Below are positions 8,545-15,018 of a stretch of DNA of 18,119 nucleotides, one piece after another. A model generated the notes under the pieces. The model searched no databases and was not told the DNA's origin. It worked only from the letters and a program-made list of their open reading frames with translations. Each line of letters begins with the position of its first letter. Within the stretch, counting starts at the first letter, position 1. Location of the stretch: contig JAAKFL010000015.1 of the NCBI GenBank assembly GCA_011065065.1, positions 1 to 18,119 on the forward strand. The letters are read 5' to 3'. This DNA is from Chlamydiota bacterium (GTDB lineage: Bacteria; Chlamydiota; Chlamydiia; Chlamydiales; SLFE01). Position numbers and translations under genes: made by a program.

Positions 8545-8573
8545 TTGATATAAAATAGTTATTTTGTTATTAT
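8545..8573 (+). promoter_or_regulatory. Promoter of the QueC-like gene
   Basis: TTGATA (8545-8550), a 17-bp spacer and TATTAT (8568-8573) form a good sigma-70-type promoter in a very AT-rich stretch (about 8500-8596). The start codon follows 23 nt later, with AAGAGG at 8585-8590 as ribosome binding site. The AT-rich flank itself favours promoter-like chance matches. Confidence 0.5.
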
Positions 8574-8596
8574 GATTAATTAAAAAGAGGTTTAAT

Positions 8597-9598
8597 ATGA
8601 TTGGTTTTAATACTGTAACTATAGACGATAATTCAAAAAATTTCTATAAAAATTTTTCTGTCCTACCAAAAGAAATTTCTGTTGCTGACGAGTTAGAAGG
8701 GTTTACCCGAGAACTCTATAAATTTTACAGCATTGAACCAACGATCACTTTGACTGGCGCGTCAACACCCTATGCACGAGTTGAGTTAGACCCTAATAAA
8801 GTTCTGATTCCTTTTACAAGTGGTATTGATAGTACTGCAGCGGCTCTTATAGCTAAGAAAGATGGAAAAGAAGTTGTGCTATTTTATATCGATGATCTTA
8901 ACACCAATGCCTCAAGGGAGAGAGACAGTGTCGTGAGAATTGCTGCAAAGCTGGGGCTGACTCTGGTGATGGGAAAACATATTCGGAAAGAAGAAGTTGC
9001 TGTCAAAAAAGAGCTTAAGAAGCACTGGTCTATAGATAAGTCCAAGAAAAGACCGAGAGGTTCAAAAAAGATTTCGATAAAAAATCAGAAGGAATCTCCG
9101 GTCAAGAACCAATTTATTCATCACATTGCTCTTGGAATCATGCAGCAGTATGGTTGCGGAACCTATTTGAATCCTGGGCAAGATGAAAATAATGATACTC
9201 ATTACTCAGACACCGTTGAGGGCTGTGCGGCTTTTCATCGATATGCCTGTCGGTTGATCGGTGATCATGAAGTCGTCAATCCTGTATTAAAAACAAAAGA
9301 GGCTTATATACGAACACTTCTGGAGTTGGGAGACGATGAGATTTTCAAAGATGTTAATTACTGTCTAAAAAATAATGGTACTATCACGTACAATCGGAAG
9401 AATTCTAAGGAAGAGAATATTATAAAAACTGCCATCCCATTTTCCACAGATAACAACTGTAATTTGAAATCATGTTGGAAATGTAAGGAAGTGGCTTCTC
9501 TTTATGAGAAGATTACGAAGGGTGAGGTTGCTGAGGAAAAGTCTTCAGATGAGTTCAAGAAGCGAAAAATCACCATAGACCCAGAATCAGCGATTTAA
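8597..9598 (+). CDS. QueC-like PP-loop ATPase (nucleotide alpha hydrolase)
   Basis: A 333-residue protein with the PP-loop FTSGIDST (73-80), which adenylates a carboxylate or carbonyl substrate in QueC, TilS, ThiI and related enzymes. GQDENNDTHYSDT (194-206) matches the place where QueC has its substrate-site D-x-x-Y-P-D. Near the C-terminus C288, C293 and C296 (CNLKSCWKC) with C256 could bind zinc, reminiscent of the QueC cysteine cluster, though spacing differs. QueC makes 7-cyano-7-deazaguanine. This protein is about 100 residues longer than typical QueC, with an N-terminal extension and a Lys-rich insert (~147-170). The longer QueC relatives I know occur in DNA-modification and anti-phage systems (QatC, CBASS-associated QueC). 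No queuosine genes or defence partners are adjacent. PP-loop membership is firm; the substrate is unknown. Confidence 0.72.
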   Translation: MIGFNTVTIDDNSKNFYKNFSVLPKEISVADELEGFTRELYKFYSIEPTITLTGASTPYARVELDPNKVLIPFTSGIDSTAAALIAKKDGKEVVLFYIDDLNTNASRERDSVVRIAAKLGLTLVMGKHIRKEEVAVKKELKKHWSIDKSKKRPRGSKKISIKNQKESPVKNQFIHHIALGIMQQYGCGTYLNPGQDENNDTHYSDTVEGCAAFHRYACRLIGDHEVVNPVLKTKEAYIRTLLELGDDEIFKDVNYCLKNNGTITYNRKNSKEENIIKTAIPFSTDNNCNLKSCWKCKEVASLYEKITKGEVAEEKSSDEFKKRKITIDPESAI

Positions 9599-9635
9599 GT
9601 CCTTCGGGCTCATTTAACGATATTGATTCTTCCTG

Positions 9636-9714
9636 TCTTCGCGATCTTCGCGGTTAAATTTACTAAGACACGTTTCAAAAAAGAATCTGCGGCCATCAGC
9701 GTCTATCTGCGGCT
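9636..9714. repeat. Intergenic short-unit repeats (TCTTCGCG pair and a 10-bp triplet)
   Basis: TCTTCGCG occurs twice at 9636-9643 and 9645-9652. Three 10-bp units follow at 9685-9714: ATCTGCGGCC, ATCAGCGTCT and ATCTGCGGCT. The last unit runs into the stop codon of the minus-strand gene at 9713. On the minus strand this is a CCGCAGAT-type motif followed by CGCGAAGA-type motif. I recall similar scattered repeats from unrelated environmental bacteria, but cannot name a defined family. Confidence 0.45.
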
Positions 9715-10705
9715 AAAATTGCACTGGAATTACCTTAAACCTCTTACCTCCTCCCAACCCCACAGGAAAAGTCGACTCTTCAATCTGCCCAAAGTGCGGC
9801 AACGGATGAAAATCCTCACGCAAAGGCCCCGGTACGTGATTCGACACCAAGAGGGAACTGGCCGCCAACATCCGCTTCCCCACAGCCCATGAGGCCTTCC
9901 CCACAATTTGTGCGGTATTCGATGCTAATGACAACACATCATCCTGACCCTCAAGTAAATCATCCGCAAAATCTAAGGTCGCATTGGTCGATTTGATAAT
10001 CGGTGTAATGTCCATTTTGAGGTAACTCTTGAATATGGGCTGGAGCTCGACGAGTCTTTTCTTAAGAACCACTTTATTTTCAGAGAGTTCCGACAAAACT
10101 GTCTGAGAATTCAAAAAGAAATTGCGAATGGAGCTGATTTGTGTGGCTTCATCCCACGAAAAGGATTCAATGAGCAAAATACAGTACTGGCTGAGTGAAA
10201 ATAAATCGGCGATGAATCGGAGTGAAAGCTGTGTGATTCGTTGAGTGGTTCTCACCCCTTTGATGTATTGAATCTGAAGCCATCTATCGGTTGAGGCTCC
10301 TAAGACTTTTTGTAAGAATGAGTTGCGGGGGTACATTAAAGACTTCTTGTGGATAAAGTGGTTCTTTCTCAAGAGGATAGTGTCCACAAGTTTTCTGTAA
10401 GTCAGGCAAGTTCTGACATATTGCTGTCGGGTTTGCACATAGCAGTCGCAAACCAAGACCAATTGCGCAAGCCATTGGATTGGAATCCCCGTGATGCCAT
10501 CACCAACTCCCAGCCGCTGAACACAGTAGCCAGAAAAGTAGCTCATGGTGTTGCGGCCATTCTCCAAAACTCTGAAAGTATGGATCTTCCATCTCCATAT
10601 ACGATGAACTTTAAAACAGATCCAAAAGAGGCCCGAAATTGGAAGTGGAAGAGGGGTGATTTCAGAAGAGTCAGATAAAGAGATGAAACTGAGCATATTA
10701 GCCAT
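9713..10705 (-). CDS. Hypothetical protein, 330 residues
   Basis: I do not recognise a family. The frame is open over 993 bp. Residues ~1-35 hold a hydrophobic stretch (LPLPISGLFWICF) and residues ~80-90 another (WLAQLVLVC). The middle (about 120-260) is helix-rich, with ITQLSLRFIADLFSLSQYC and SELSENKVVLKKRLVEL, and the C-terminus is rich in Pro and Gly (PLPHFGQ, PVGLGGGKRF). A membrane-associated or secreted chlamydial protein is possible but unproven. No strong ribosome site precedes the ATG at 10705; an ATG three codons downstream is an alternative. The opposite strand has a 109-residue frame (10349-10678), which I take as a shadow. The gene is divergent from the hydrolase locus, and the conserved 10762-10825 leader lies between them. 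Confidence 0.6.
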   Translation of the reverse strand: MANMLSFISLSDSSEITPLPLPISGLFWICFKVHRIWRWKIHTFRVLENGRNTMSYFSGYCVQRLGVGDGITGIPIQWLAQLVLVCDCYVQTRQQYVRTCLTYRKLVDTILLRKNHFIHKKSLMYPRNSFLQKVLGASTDRWLQIQYIKGVRTTQRITQLSLRFIADLFSLSQYCILLIESFSWDEATQISSIRNFFLNSQTVLSELSENKVVLKKRLVELQPIFKSYLKMDITPIIKSTNATLDFADDLLEGQDDVLSLASNTAQIVGKASWAVGKRMLAASSLLVSNHVPGPLREDFHPLPHFGQIEESTFPVGLGGGKRFKVIPVQF

Positions 10706-10737
10706 ATTTGACCATTAAAAGTTTGAGTTTGGACTCG

Positions 10738-10767
10738 ACTATAGCCGATTCATATTGAATAGGTAAA
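10738..10767 (-). promoter_or_regulatory. Possible promoter of the 330-residue hypothetical gene
   Basis: On the minus strand TTTACC (10767-10762), an 18-bp spacer and TATAGT (10743-10738) precede the ATG by 32 nt. It touches the edge of the conserved leader block of the divergent hydrolase gene. Weak consensus match. Confidence 0.3.
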
Positions 10768-10825
10768 TAAAATTTAAGGATAAATTTCCTTCATTTTTGT
10801 ATATGTTGGGTATAAGAGGGTGTCT
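10762..10825 (+). repeat. Leader repeat, copy 1 (upstream of first hydrolase gene)
   Basis: A 64-bp block that recurs at 11827-11891 before the second hydrolase gene, with one substitution and one 1-bp indel. It contains the dyad AAGGA-N6-TCCTT (10776-10791) and ends in GGGTATAAG, which could act as a -10 region (TATAAG, 10811-10816) without a good -35. The block probably carries the promoter or operator of the hydrolase genes. Its last 11 bp are also the left end of the large palindrome. Confidence 0.8.
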
Positions 10826-10979
10826 TCAAATTTCGAATGGCTTTATTTGAGATTATTTTCTCCCTAGGAAGCCGCGGAATAGCGAGGGTCATATAATCCA
10901 ATATGACCCTCGCTATTCCGCAGCTTCCTAGGGGAAAAGAACTCAAATTAAGCTGGTTCCAAATTTGAAGACACCCTCT
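10815..10979. mobile_element. 165-bp palindrome, MITE-like element
   Basis: The arms are 10815-10894 and 10901-10979 around a 6-bp loop (AATCCA). The outer 19 bp are perfectly complementary, as are about 20 bp next to the loop; the part between has a few mismatches and small indels. There is no open frame of note. Size and near-perfect inverted symmetry fit a miniature inverted-repeat element mobilised in trans. No clear target-site duplication is visible. It lies between the conserved leader and the start of the first hydrolase gene, so a transcript from the leader would carry a very stable hairpin in its 5' UTR, with a likely effect on expression. The second hydrolase leader has only the first 11 bp of one arm. 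Confidence 0.75.
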
Positions 10980-10993
10980 AAGAGAGATTTGTT

Positions 10994-11824
10994 ATGAAAT
11001 TCATGGTGTTTTTTTTAGGGTGTATGATGCTTGGGAATTTGTTTTGCGCGAATGATCAGGAAAAGTGGCTGTTTTATCTTGGTGACACGGCTCCAATTGA
11101 AGCCTTTGAACCCTATTCCATAATTGTTCTGGATCCTGATTATCATCCTTCGATCAAAGCCTTAAAAGAAAAAGGTAAGACGTTAGTGGGGTATATTAGT
11201 TTAGGAGAAGTGGAAAAATGGCGGGAATGGTATGAAGATGTGAAAAATGAGGGCATCTTATATCAGGAAAATAAGAATTGGCCCGATGCCTTTTTTGTGG
11301 ATGTTCGTGATCCTAGGTGGACAAAAAGGGTTATTGAAGAGATCATCCCGAAGATTCTTCAAGAAGGATTCGATGGATTGTTTTTTGATACCTTGGATAA
11401 TCCTGGATTTTTAGAAGCAGAAAACCCTCAAAAGTATTGTGGTATGGTTGAGGCAGCTGCAGATTTAGTGAAGGCCATCCGTCTCCATTACCCCAATCTT
11501 TTGTTGATGATGCAACGTGGCTATGAAGTTCTTCCAAAGGTGGTCTATGATATTGATATCATGGTAGCTGAAGATTTTGTGACCACATATGATTTCGAGA
11601 ATAAGAAATATTTGTGGCAACCAAAAGAAGAAGTGGATCGTAGCCTCAAGATGTTAAAAGAGGCGAAGAAAAGGAATCCTAATCTAAAATTGTTTGCTGT
11701 GGACTATTGGTATCCTGATCAACCAAAAGTCATCAAGAAAATATATCGGATGGATAGGGAAAGTGGTTTGGATCCTTATGTTGGCATTATTGATCTTGAT
11801 GTTATTGTACCAGAGCCCAAATGA
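10994..11824 (+). CDS. Secreted GH114/PelA-hydrolase-like protein, copy 1
   Basis: A 276-residue protein with a signal peptide (MKFMVFFLGCMMLGNLFCA, probable cleavage before NDQEK). The body is a TIM-barrel type with GH114/TM1410-like landmarks: VGYISLGEVEKW (65-76), GFDGLFFDTLDNPG (125-138), QRGYEVL (174-180), VAED (191-194), and YWYPDQP (238-244). This family and the N-terminal domain of PelA cleave alpha-1,4-linked (N-acetyl)galactosamine polymers. D132 and E193 are plausible counterparts of the acidic pair in PelA. About 74% identical (204/276, hand count, no gaps) to the next gene; it has Q174 where copy 2 has N. ATG 10994 has a modest AGAGAG site 7 nt upstream. A 165-bp palindrome separates the gene from its presumed promoter. 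Product likely periplasmic or exported; substrate not proven. Confidence 0.8.
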   Translation: MKFMVFFLGCMMLGNLFCANDQEKWLFYLGDTAPIEAFEPYSIIVLDPDYHPSIKALKEKGKTLVGYISLGEVEKWREWYEDVKNEGILYQENKNWPDAFFVDVRDPRWTKRVIEEIIPKILQEGFDGLFFDTLDNPGFLEAENPQKYCGMVEAAADLVKAIRLHYPNLLLMMQRGYEVLPKVVYDIDIMVAEDFVTTYDFENKKYLWQPKEEVDRSLKMLKEAKKRNPNLKLFAVDYWYPDQPKVIKKIYRMDRESGLDPYVGIIDLDVIVPEPK

Positions 11825-11826
11825 AA

Positions 11827-11891
11827 GGCAAATAAAATTTAAGGATAAATTTCCTTCATTTTTGTATATGTTGGGTATTAAGAGGGTGTCT
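11827..11891 (+). repeat. Leader repeat, copy 2 (upstream of second hydrolase gene)
   Basis: A 65-bp block nearly identical to 10762-10825, starting 3 nt after the stop of the first hydrolase gene. It includes the AAGGA-N6-TCCTT dyad at 11841-11856 and TATTAA in place of TATAAG as -10 candidate. It ends in AGAGGGTGTCT (11881-11891), which is the terminal 11 bp of the palindrome found in copy 1. A strong ribosome site AAGGAAGG (11892-11899) follows. Confidence 0.8.
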
Positions 11892-11905
11892 AAGGAAGGT
11901 TTGAC

Positions 11906-12736
11906 ATGAGATTGCTGATATTCACATTAGGATGTTTAGTATTTGGGAATTTGTTTTGCGCGAATGATCAGGAAAAGTGGCTCGTTTACTATAATGACAA
12001 AGCTCCGATTGAAGCCTTTGACCCTTATTCCTTGATCGTATTGGATTCTGATTTTCATCCCTCCATAAAAGCATTGAAAGAAAACGGGAAGATTCTTCTT
12101 GGCTATATCAACTTAGGTGAAGTGGCAAAGGAAAGAGAATGGTATGAATCTGTAAAAAAAGATGGGATTTTGTTGCAGGAGAATGAAAATTGGCCCGGAA
12201 GTTATTTAGTGGATGTCCGCAGCCCTAAGTGGATAAAGAGGGTCATTGAAGAGCTGATTCCTCAGCTACTTCATAAAGGATTCGATGGAATCTTTATGGA
12301 TACTTTGGATAATCCCGGATTTTTAGAAGCAGAAAATCTTCAGAAATATCGAGGGATGGTACAAGGGGCCGCGAATCTTGTGAAGGCCATTCGCCTTCAT
12401 TACCCCAATATTCCCATTATGATGAATCGCGGCTACGAGGTGCTTCCATTGGTTGCCAATGATATTGATATCATCGTTGCCGAAGATGCGGTAACCACTT
12501 ACGACTTTAAAAATAAGAAATATTTGTGGCAGCCAAAAGAGCAAGTTGAGCGTCAGGTTAAGATTTTGGATGAGGCAAAAAAGGTCAATCCAAATCTCAA
12601 ACTTTTTGCGTTGGATTATTGGTATCCTGACCAACCCGAGGAAATTATAAAAATCTATCAAATAGACAGAGATAATGGTCTTGATCCGTATGTCGGGACC
12701 ATCGATCTTGATGTCATTGTACCGGAGCCTAAGTGA
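11906..12736 (+). CDS. Secreted GH114/PelA-hydrolase-like protein, copy 2
   Basis: A 276-residue paralogue of the preceding gene, colinear without gaps. Signal peptide MRLLIFTLGCLVFGNLFCA, then the same mature start NDQEKW. Landmarks: LGYINLGEVAKEREW, GFDGIFMDTLDNPG (125-138), MNRGYEVL (173-180), VAED (191-194) and DYWYPDQP (237-244). Expected activity is hydrolysis of galactosamine-type polysaccharide, as in GH114 and the PelA hydrolase domain. ATG at 11906 lies 6 nt after AAGGAAGG. Its TGA (12734-12736) overlaps the GTG start of the deacetylase-like gene, so hydrolase and deacetylase-like proteins are probably made together. This is the split counterpart of the N-terminal domain of PelA. 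Confidence 0.82.
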   Translation: MRLLIFTLGCLVFGNLFCANDQEKWLVYYNDKAPIEAFDPYSLIVLDSDFHPSIKALKENGKILLGYINLGEVAKEREWYESVKKDGILLQENENWPGSYLVDVRSPKWIKRVIEELIPQLLHKGFDGIFMDTLDNPGFLEAENLQKYRGMVQGAANLVKAIRLHYPNIPIMMNRGYEVLPLVANDIDIIVAEDAVTTYDFKNKKYLWQPKEQVERQVKILDEAKKVNPNLKLFALDYWYPDQPEEIIKIYQIDRDNGLDPYVGTIDLDVIVPEPK

Positions 12737-15018
12737 AAATGGTGAAAGTTTGGATATTTTTTATCGCTCTCTTTCCTTTTGTGTTGGAGGGCCAGAATAT
12801 TCCTCGAACAGTGATCACTTTTTACGATAGTAAGAGGGTCTCCGATTCTTATTTTTCCAGAGCCCATCAATTAGCTGAAATGCCCTGCAATCATTTGGGA
12901 TTGATTTTTGATTATTATGACATACAAGAACCTCTTCCCGATTTAAGCGATCGTGAGGATGTCATCGGGATCTTGACATGGTTTGAAGATGACACAAAAC
13001 TGACCTATGAGCAAGGACTTAATTTTTTTAATTGGTCGATAGATGCCCTCGATAAAGGAATGAAATATGTCGTGATGGGAAAAGTGATTTTTCATCCGGA
13101 TGTGTTTAGTTTGCCCATCAATGTTTTTAACCAATTTTGGGAAAAACTTGGGATGAGAATCACGGGAGATTGGGTTGATTCGACTTTCCAAGTGAGGTTG
13201 AAAAGACTGGTTCCCTCGATGACAGATTTCGAGAGAAAGTACCCGTCGTCACTGACGGAATATGTGGAAGTGATTCAAGTTTCAGAGGAAGCCAAATGTT
13301 TTCTTGAAGCTACGTCGAAGGAAAGAGAGTATCCGACTACTTGTCTGATCACAAGCTCTCATAATGGTGGGTATGTGGCAAATGGATATGCAATTTACTT
13401 CCTATTCGAAAAGGGTAAAATTTCTCGAAATTGGTACATCAATCCGTTTCTTTTTTTTCGAAAGGTTTTCGGAACTGACACCATTCCAAAACCGGATACC
13501 ACAACTGTGGCAGGACGGAGAATTTATTACAGCCAAGTGGACGGAGATGGGTGGAACAATCAAACAGAAATCGGAGACTATCCTTGGGGGACCATTTCAG
13601 CGATTGTATTGTATGACAATATTTACAAATTATACCCAGATCTTCCTGTCACTGTGTCTCCCATCGGAGCAGAAGTAGACCCGAAGTGGGTTGGACTGAA
13701 GGCTAGTCAAAAGATTGCGCGAAAAATTTTTGAGCTTCCTCATGTGGAAATGAGTAGCCATACCTTCACACATCCTTTTGATTGGGCATTTTTTGATGAT
13801 TACATGCCTGAAGACGAGGTTCCTTATCTTCACATGTATCCAAATGGAAGCTGGCTTGGAAAGGGTTTGGTTGTGAGATTAAGAAGAATCTTTGCAGATG
13901 AGGGGTATTTGATCAAAGAGGATGATACAATTGAAGATGAAGAGGTCTTGGGTCAGTTGCGTCAAACCAAAACATTTGATGATGTTTATGATGTCCCAAG
14001 GGCTTATGCTTTAGAACCGTTTAATCTCGATTTGGAAATTTCTGGATCACGCAATTTGATCGACACTTTAAGTCCAGGGGATAAAAAAGTGGTCCTCTTG
14101 CAGTGGTCAGGGGATTGCCGTCCGTTCTATAGTGCTCTGAAAATGGTGAATGATGTTGGCCTTTTAAATATTAATGGGGGAGATTCAAGGTTTGATAACG
14201 TGTATCCCTCTTATGCCTGGGTGGCTCCGCTTGGGAGAGAGGTCGATGGATTGCGACAAATCTACTCTTCCAATGCGAACGAGAATTTATACACCAATTT
14301 GTGGAGAAGTAATTTTTTCGGGTTTAATCTATTGACTCAGACTTTCGAAAATACCGAAAAACCTATTCGGATTCGGCCCGCGAATCTCTATTATCATGTG
14401 TATAGTGGTCAGAAAAATTCCAGTTTAAATGCCCTGAAACAAAATCTGGAATATGTGCGCACACATGAAGTGACCCCTATCAAAGCGAGTGAATTTTCTC
14501 AGATCGCAGAAGGTTTCTATTCAACAGAAATTGAAGAAATTGGTCCTAACACATGGTCATTCTGCTGTCGAGGGGCGCTGCAGACAATTCGTTTTGACCA
14601 AGCTGGCTTGTTGACTGTGAATTACTCAAAGTCGGAAGGAGTGATAGGTCATCGTCTTTTTCAAGGGTCGCTTTATGTTTACTTGGATTCGGCGTATGAA
14701 GACGATGCGGTGATTTCACTAAAAGAGCATACTCAATTTCATGATATTCCCATTGAGTCGAGATATTACTTAATCCATTCTCGTTGGCAAGTGTTCGATC
14801 TCGATAGATCAGTAAGTGGTCAAATTTCATTCGATGCTGTTGGTTATGGGCCCGGGGAGATGAGCTGGAATGTTCCTCAAGAGGGGAGCTATGAAGTAGC
14901 AACGGAGGATGGTTTTCGCATCCTTGTCCCATCAAAAAATAGAAAGATCGATTTTGTCATTGATGAATCTGCCATAGACCCAATAAGTATCAAAATCAGA
15001 AGGGTGAAGGAGACATGA
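12733..15018 (+). CDS. PelA-like reductase-fold plus polysaccharide deacetylase protein, copy 1
   Basis: A 761-residue protein with signal peptide (about 1-20). Residues ~23-245 match the flavodoxin/reductase-like middle domain of PelA (VITFYDS, AEMPCNHLGLIFDYYD, VIGILTWF). Residues ~260-590 form a CE4-like deacetylase: SQVDGDGW (D270, D272), SHTFTHPFDW (H343, H347), QWSGDCRPFY (457-466), NGGDSRFD (481-488) and YYHVYSGQK (553-561). The D-x-D and H-x-x-x-H spacing fits the PelA metal site. Residues ~610-755 are a beta-rich C-terminal domain. It lacks the hydrolase domain, which the upstream gene supplies. PelA deacetylates GalNAc units of Pel in the periplasm; the same reaction is likely here. 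GTG 12733 is chosen over ATG 12739 because GGAG lies 6 nt before it and it overlaps the upstream TGA. Confidence 0.83.
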   Translation: MKMVKVWIFFIALFPFVLEGQNIPRTVITFYDSKRVSDSYFSRAHQLAEMPCNHLGLIFDYYDIQEPLPDLSDREDVIGILTWFEDDTKLTYEQGLNFFNWSIDALDKGMKYVVMGKVIFHPDVFSLPINVFNQFWEKLGMRITGDWVDSTFQVRLKRLVPSMTDFERKYPSSLTEYVEVIQVSEEAKCFLEATSKEREYPTTCLITSSHNGGYVANGYAIYFLFEKGKISRNWYINPFLFFRKVFGTDTIPKPDTTTVAGRRIYYSQVDGDGWNNQTEIGDYPWGTISAIVLYDNIYKLYPDLPVTVSPIGAEVDPKWVGLKASQKIARKIFELPHVEMSSHTFTHPFDWAFFDDYMPEDEVPYLHMYPNGSWLGKGLVVRLRRIFADEGYLIKEDDTIEDEEVLGQLRQTKTFDDVYDVPRAYALEPFNLDLEISGSRNLIDTLSPGDKKVVLLQWSGDCRPFYSALKMVNDVGLLNINGGDSRFDNVYPSYAWVAPLGREVDGLRQIYSSNANENLYTNLWRSNFFGFNLLTQTFENTEKPIRIRPANLYYHVYSGQKNSSLNALKQNLEYVRTHEVTPIKASEFSQIAEGFYSTEIEEIGPNTWSFCCRGALQTIRFDQAGLLTVNYSKSEGVIGHRLFQGSLYVYLDSAYEDDAVISLKEHTQFHDIPIESRYYLIHSRWQVFDLDRSVSGQISFDAVGYGPGEMSWNVPQEGSYEVATEDGFRILVPSKNRKIDFVIDESAIDPISIKIRRVKET

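Noticed and set aside
8418..8596. A T-box or other aminoacyl-tRNA-sensing leader before alaS.
   Set aside because: The likely leader is only about 15 nt after the -10 element, too short for a T-box, and no specifier or antiterminator structure is visible.
9598..9610. AGTCC-TTC-GGGCT hairpin directly after the QueC-like gene as a terminator.
   Set aside because: The stem is 5 bp with a wobble pair and is followed by CATTTAACG, without a proper T-run.
10349..10678. A 109-residue plus-strand frame opposite the 330-residue hypothetical gene.
   Set aside because: The minus-strand frame is three times longer and extends well beyond it on one side; the plus frame has no ribosome site or recognisable feature. 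Neither has a known family, so some doubt remains.
10994..11824. Lipoprotein signal in the hydrolases because of the cysteine at the end of the signal peptide (LFC-A).
   Set aside because: The residues before the cysteine (N-L-F) do not fit a lipobox, while F-C-A followed by N-D fits signal peptidase I.
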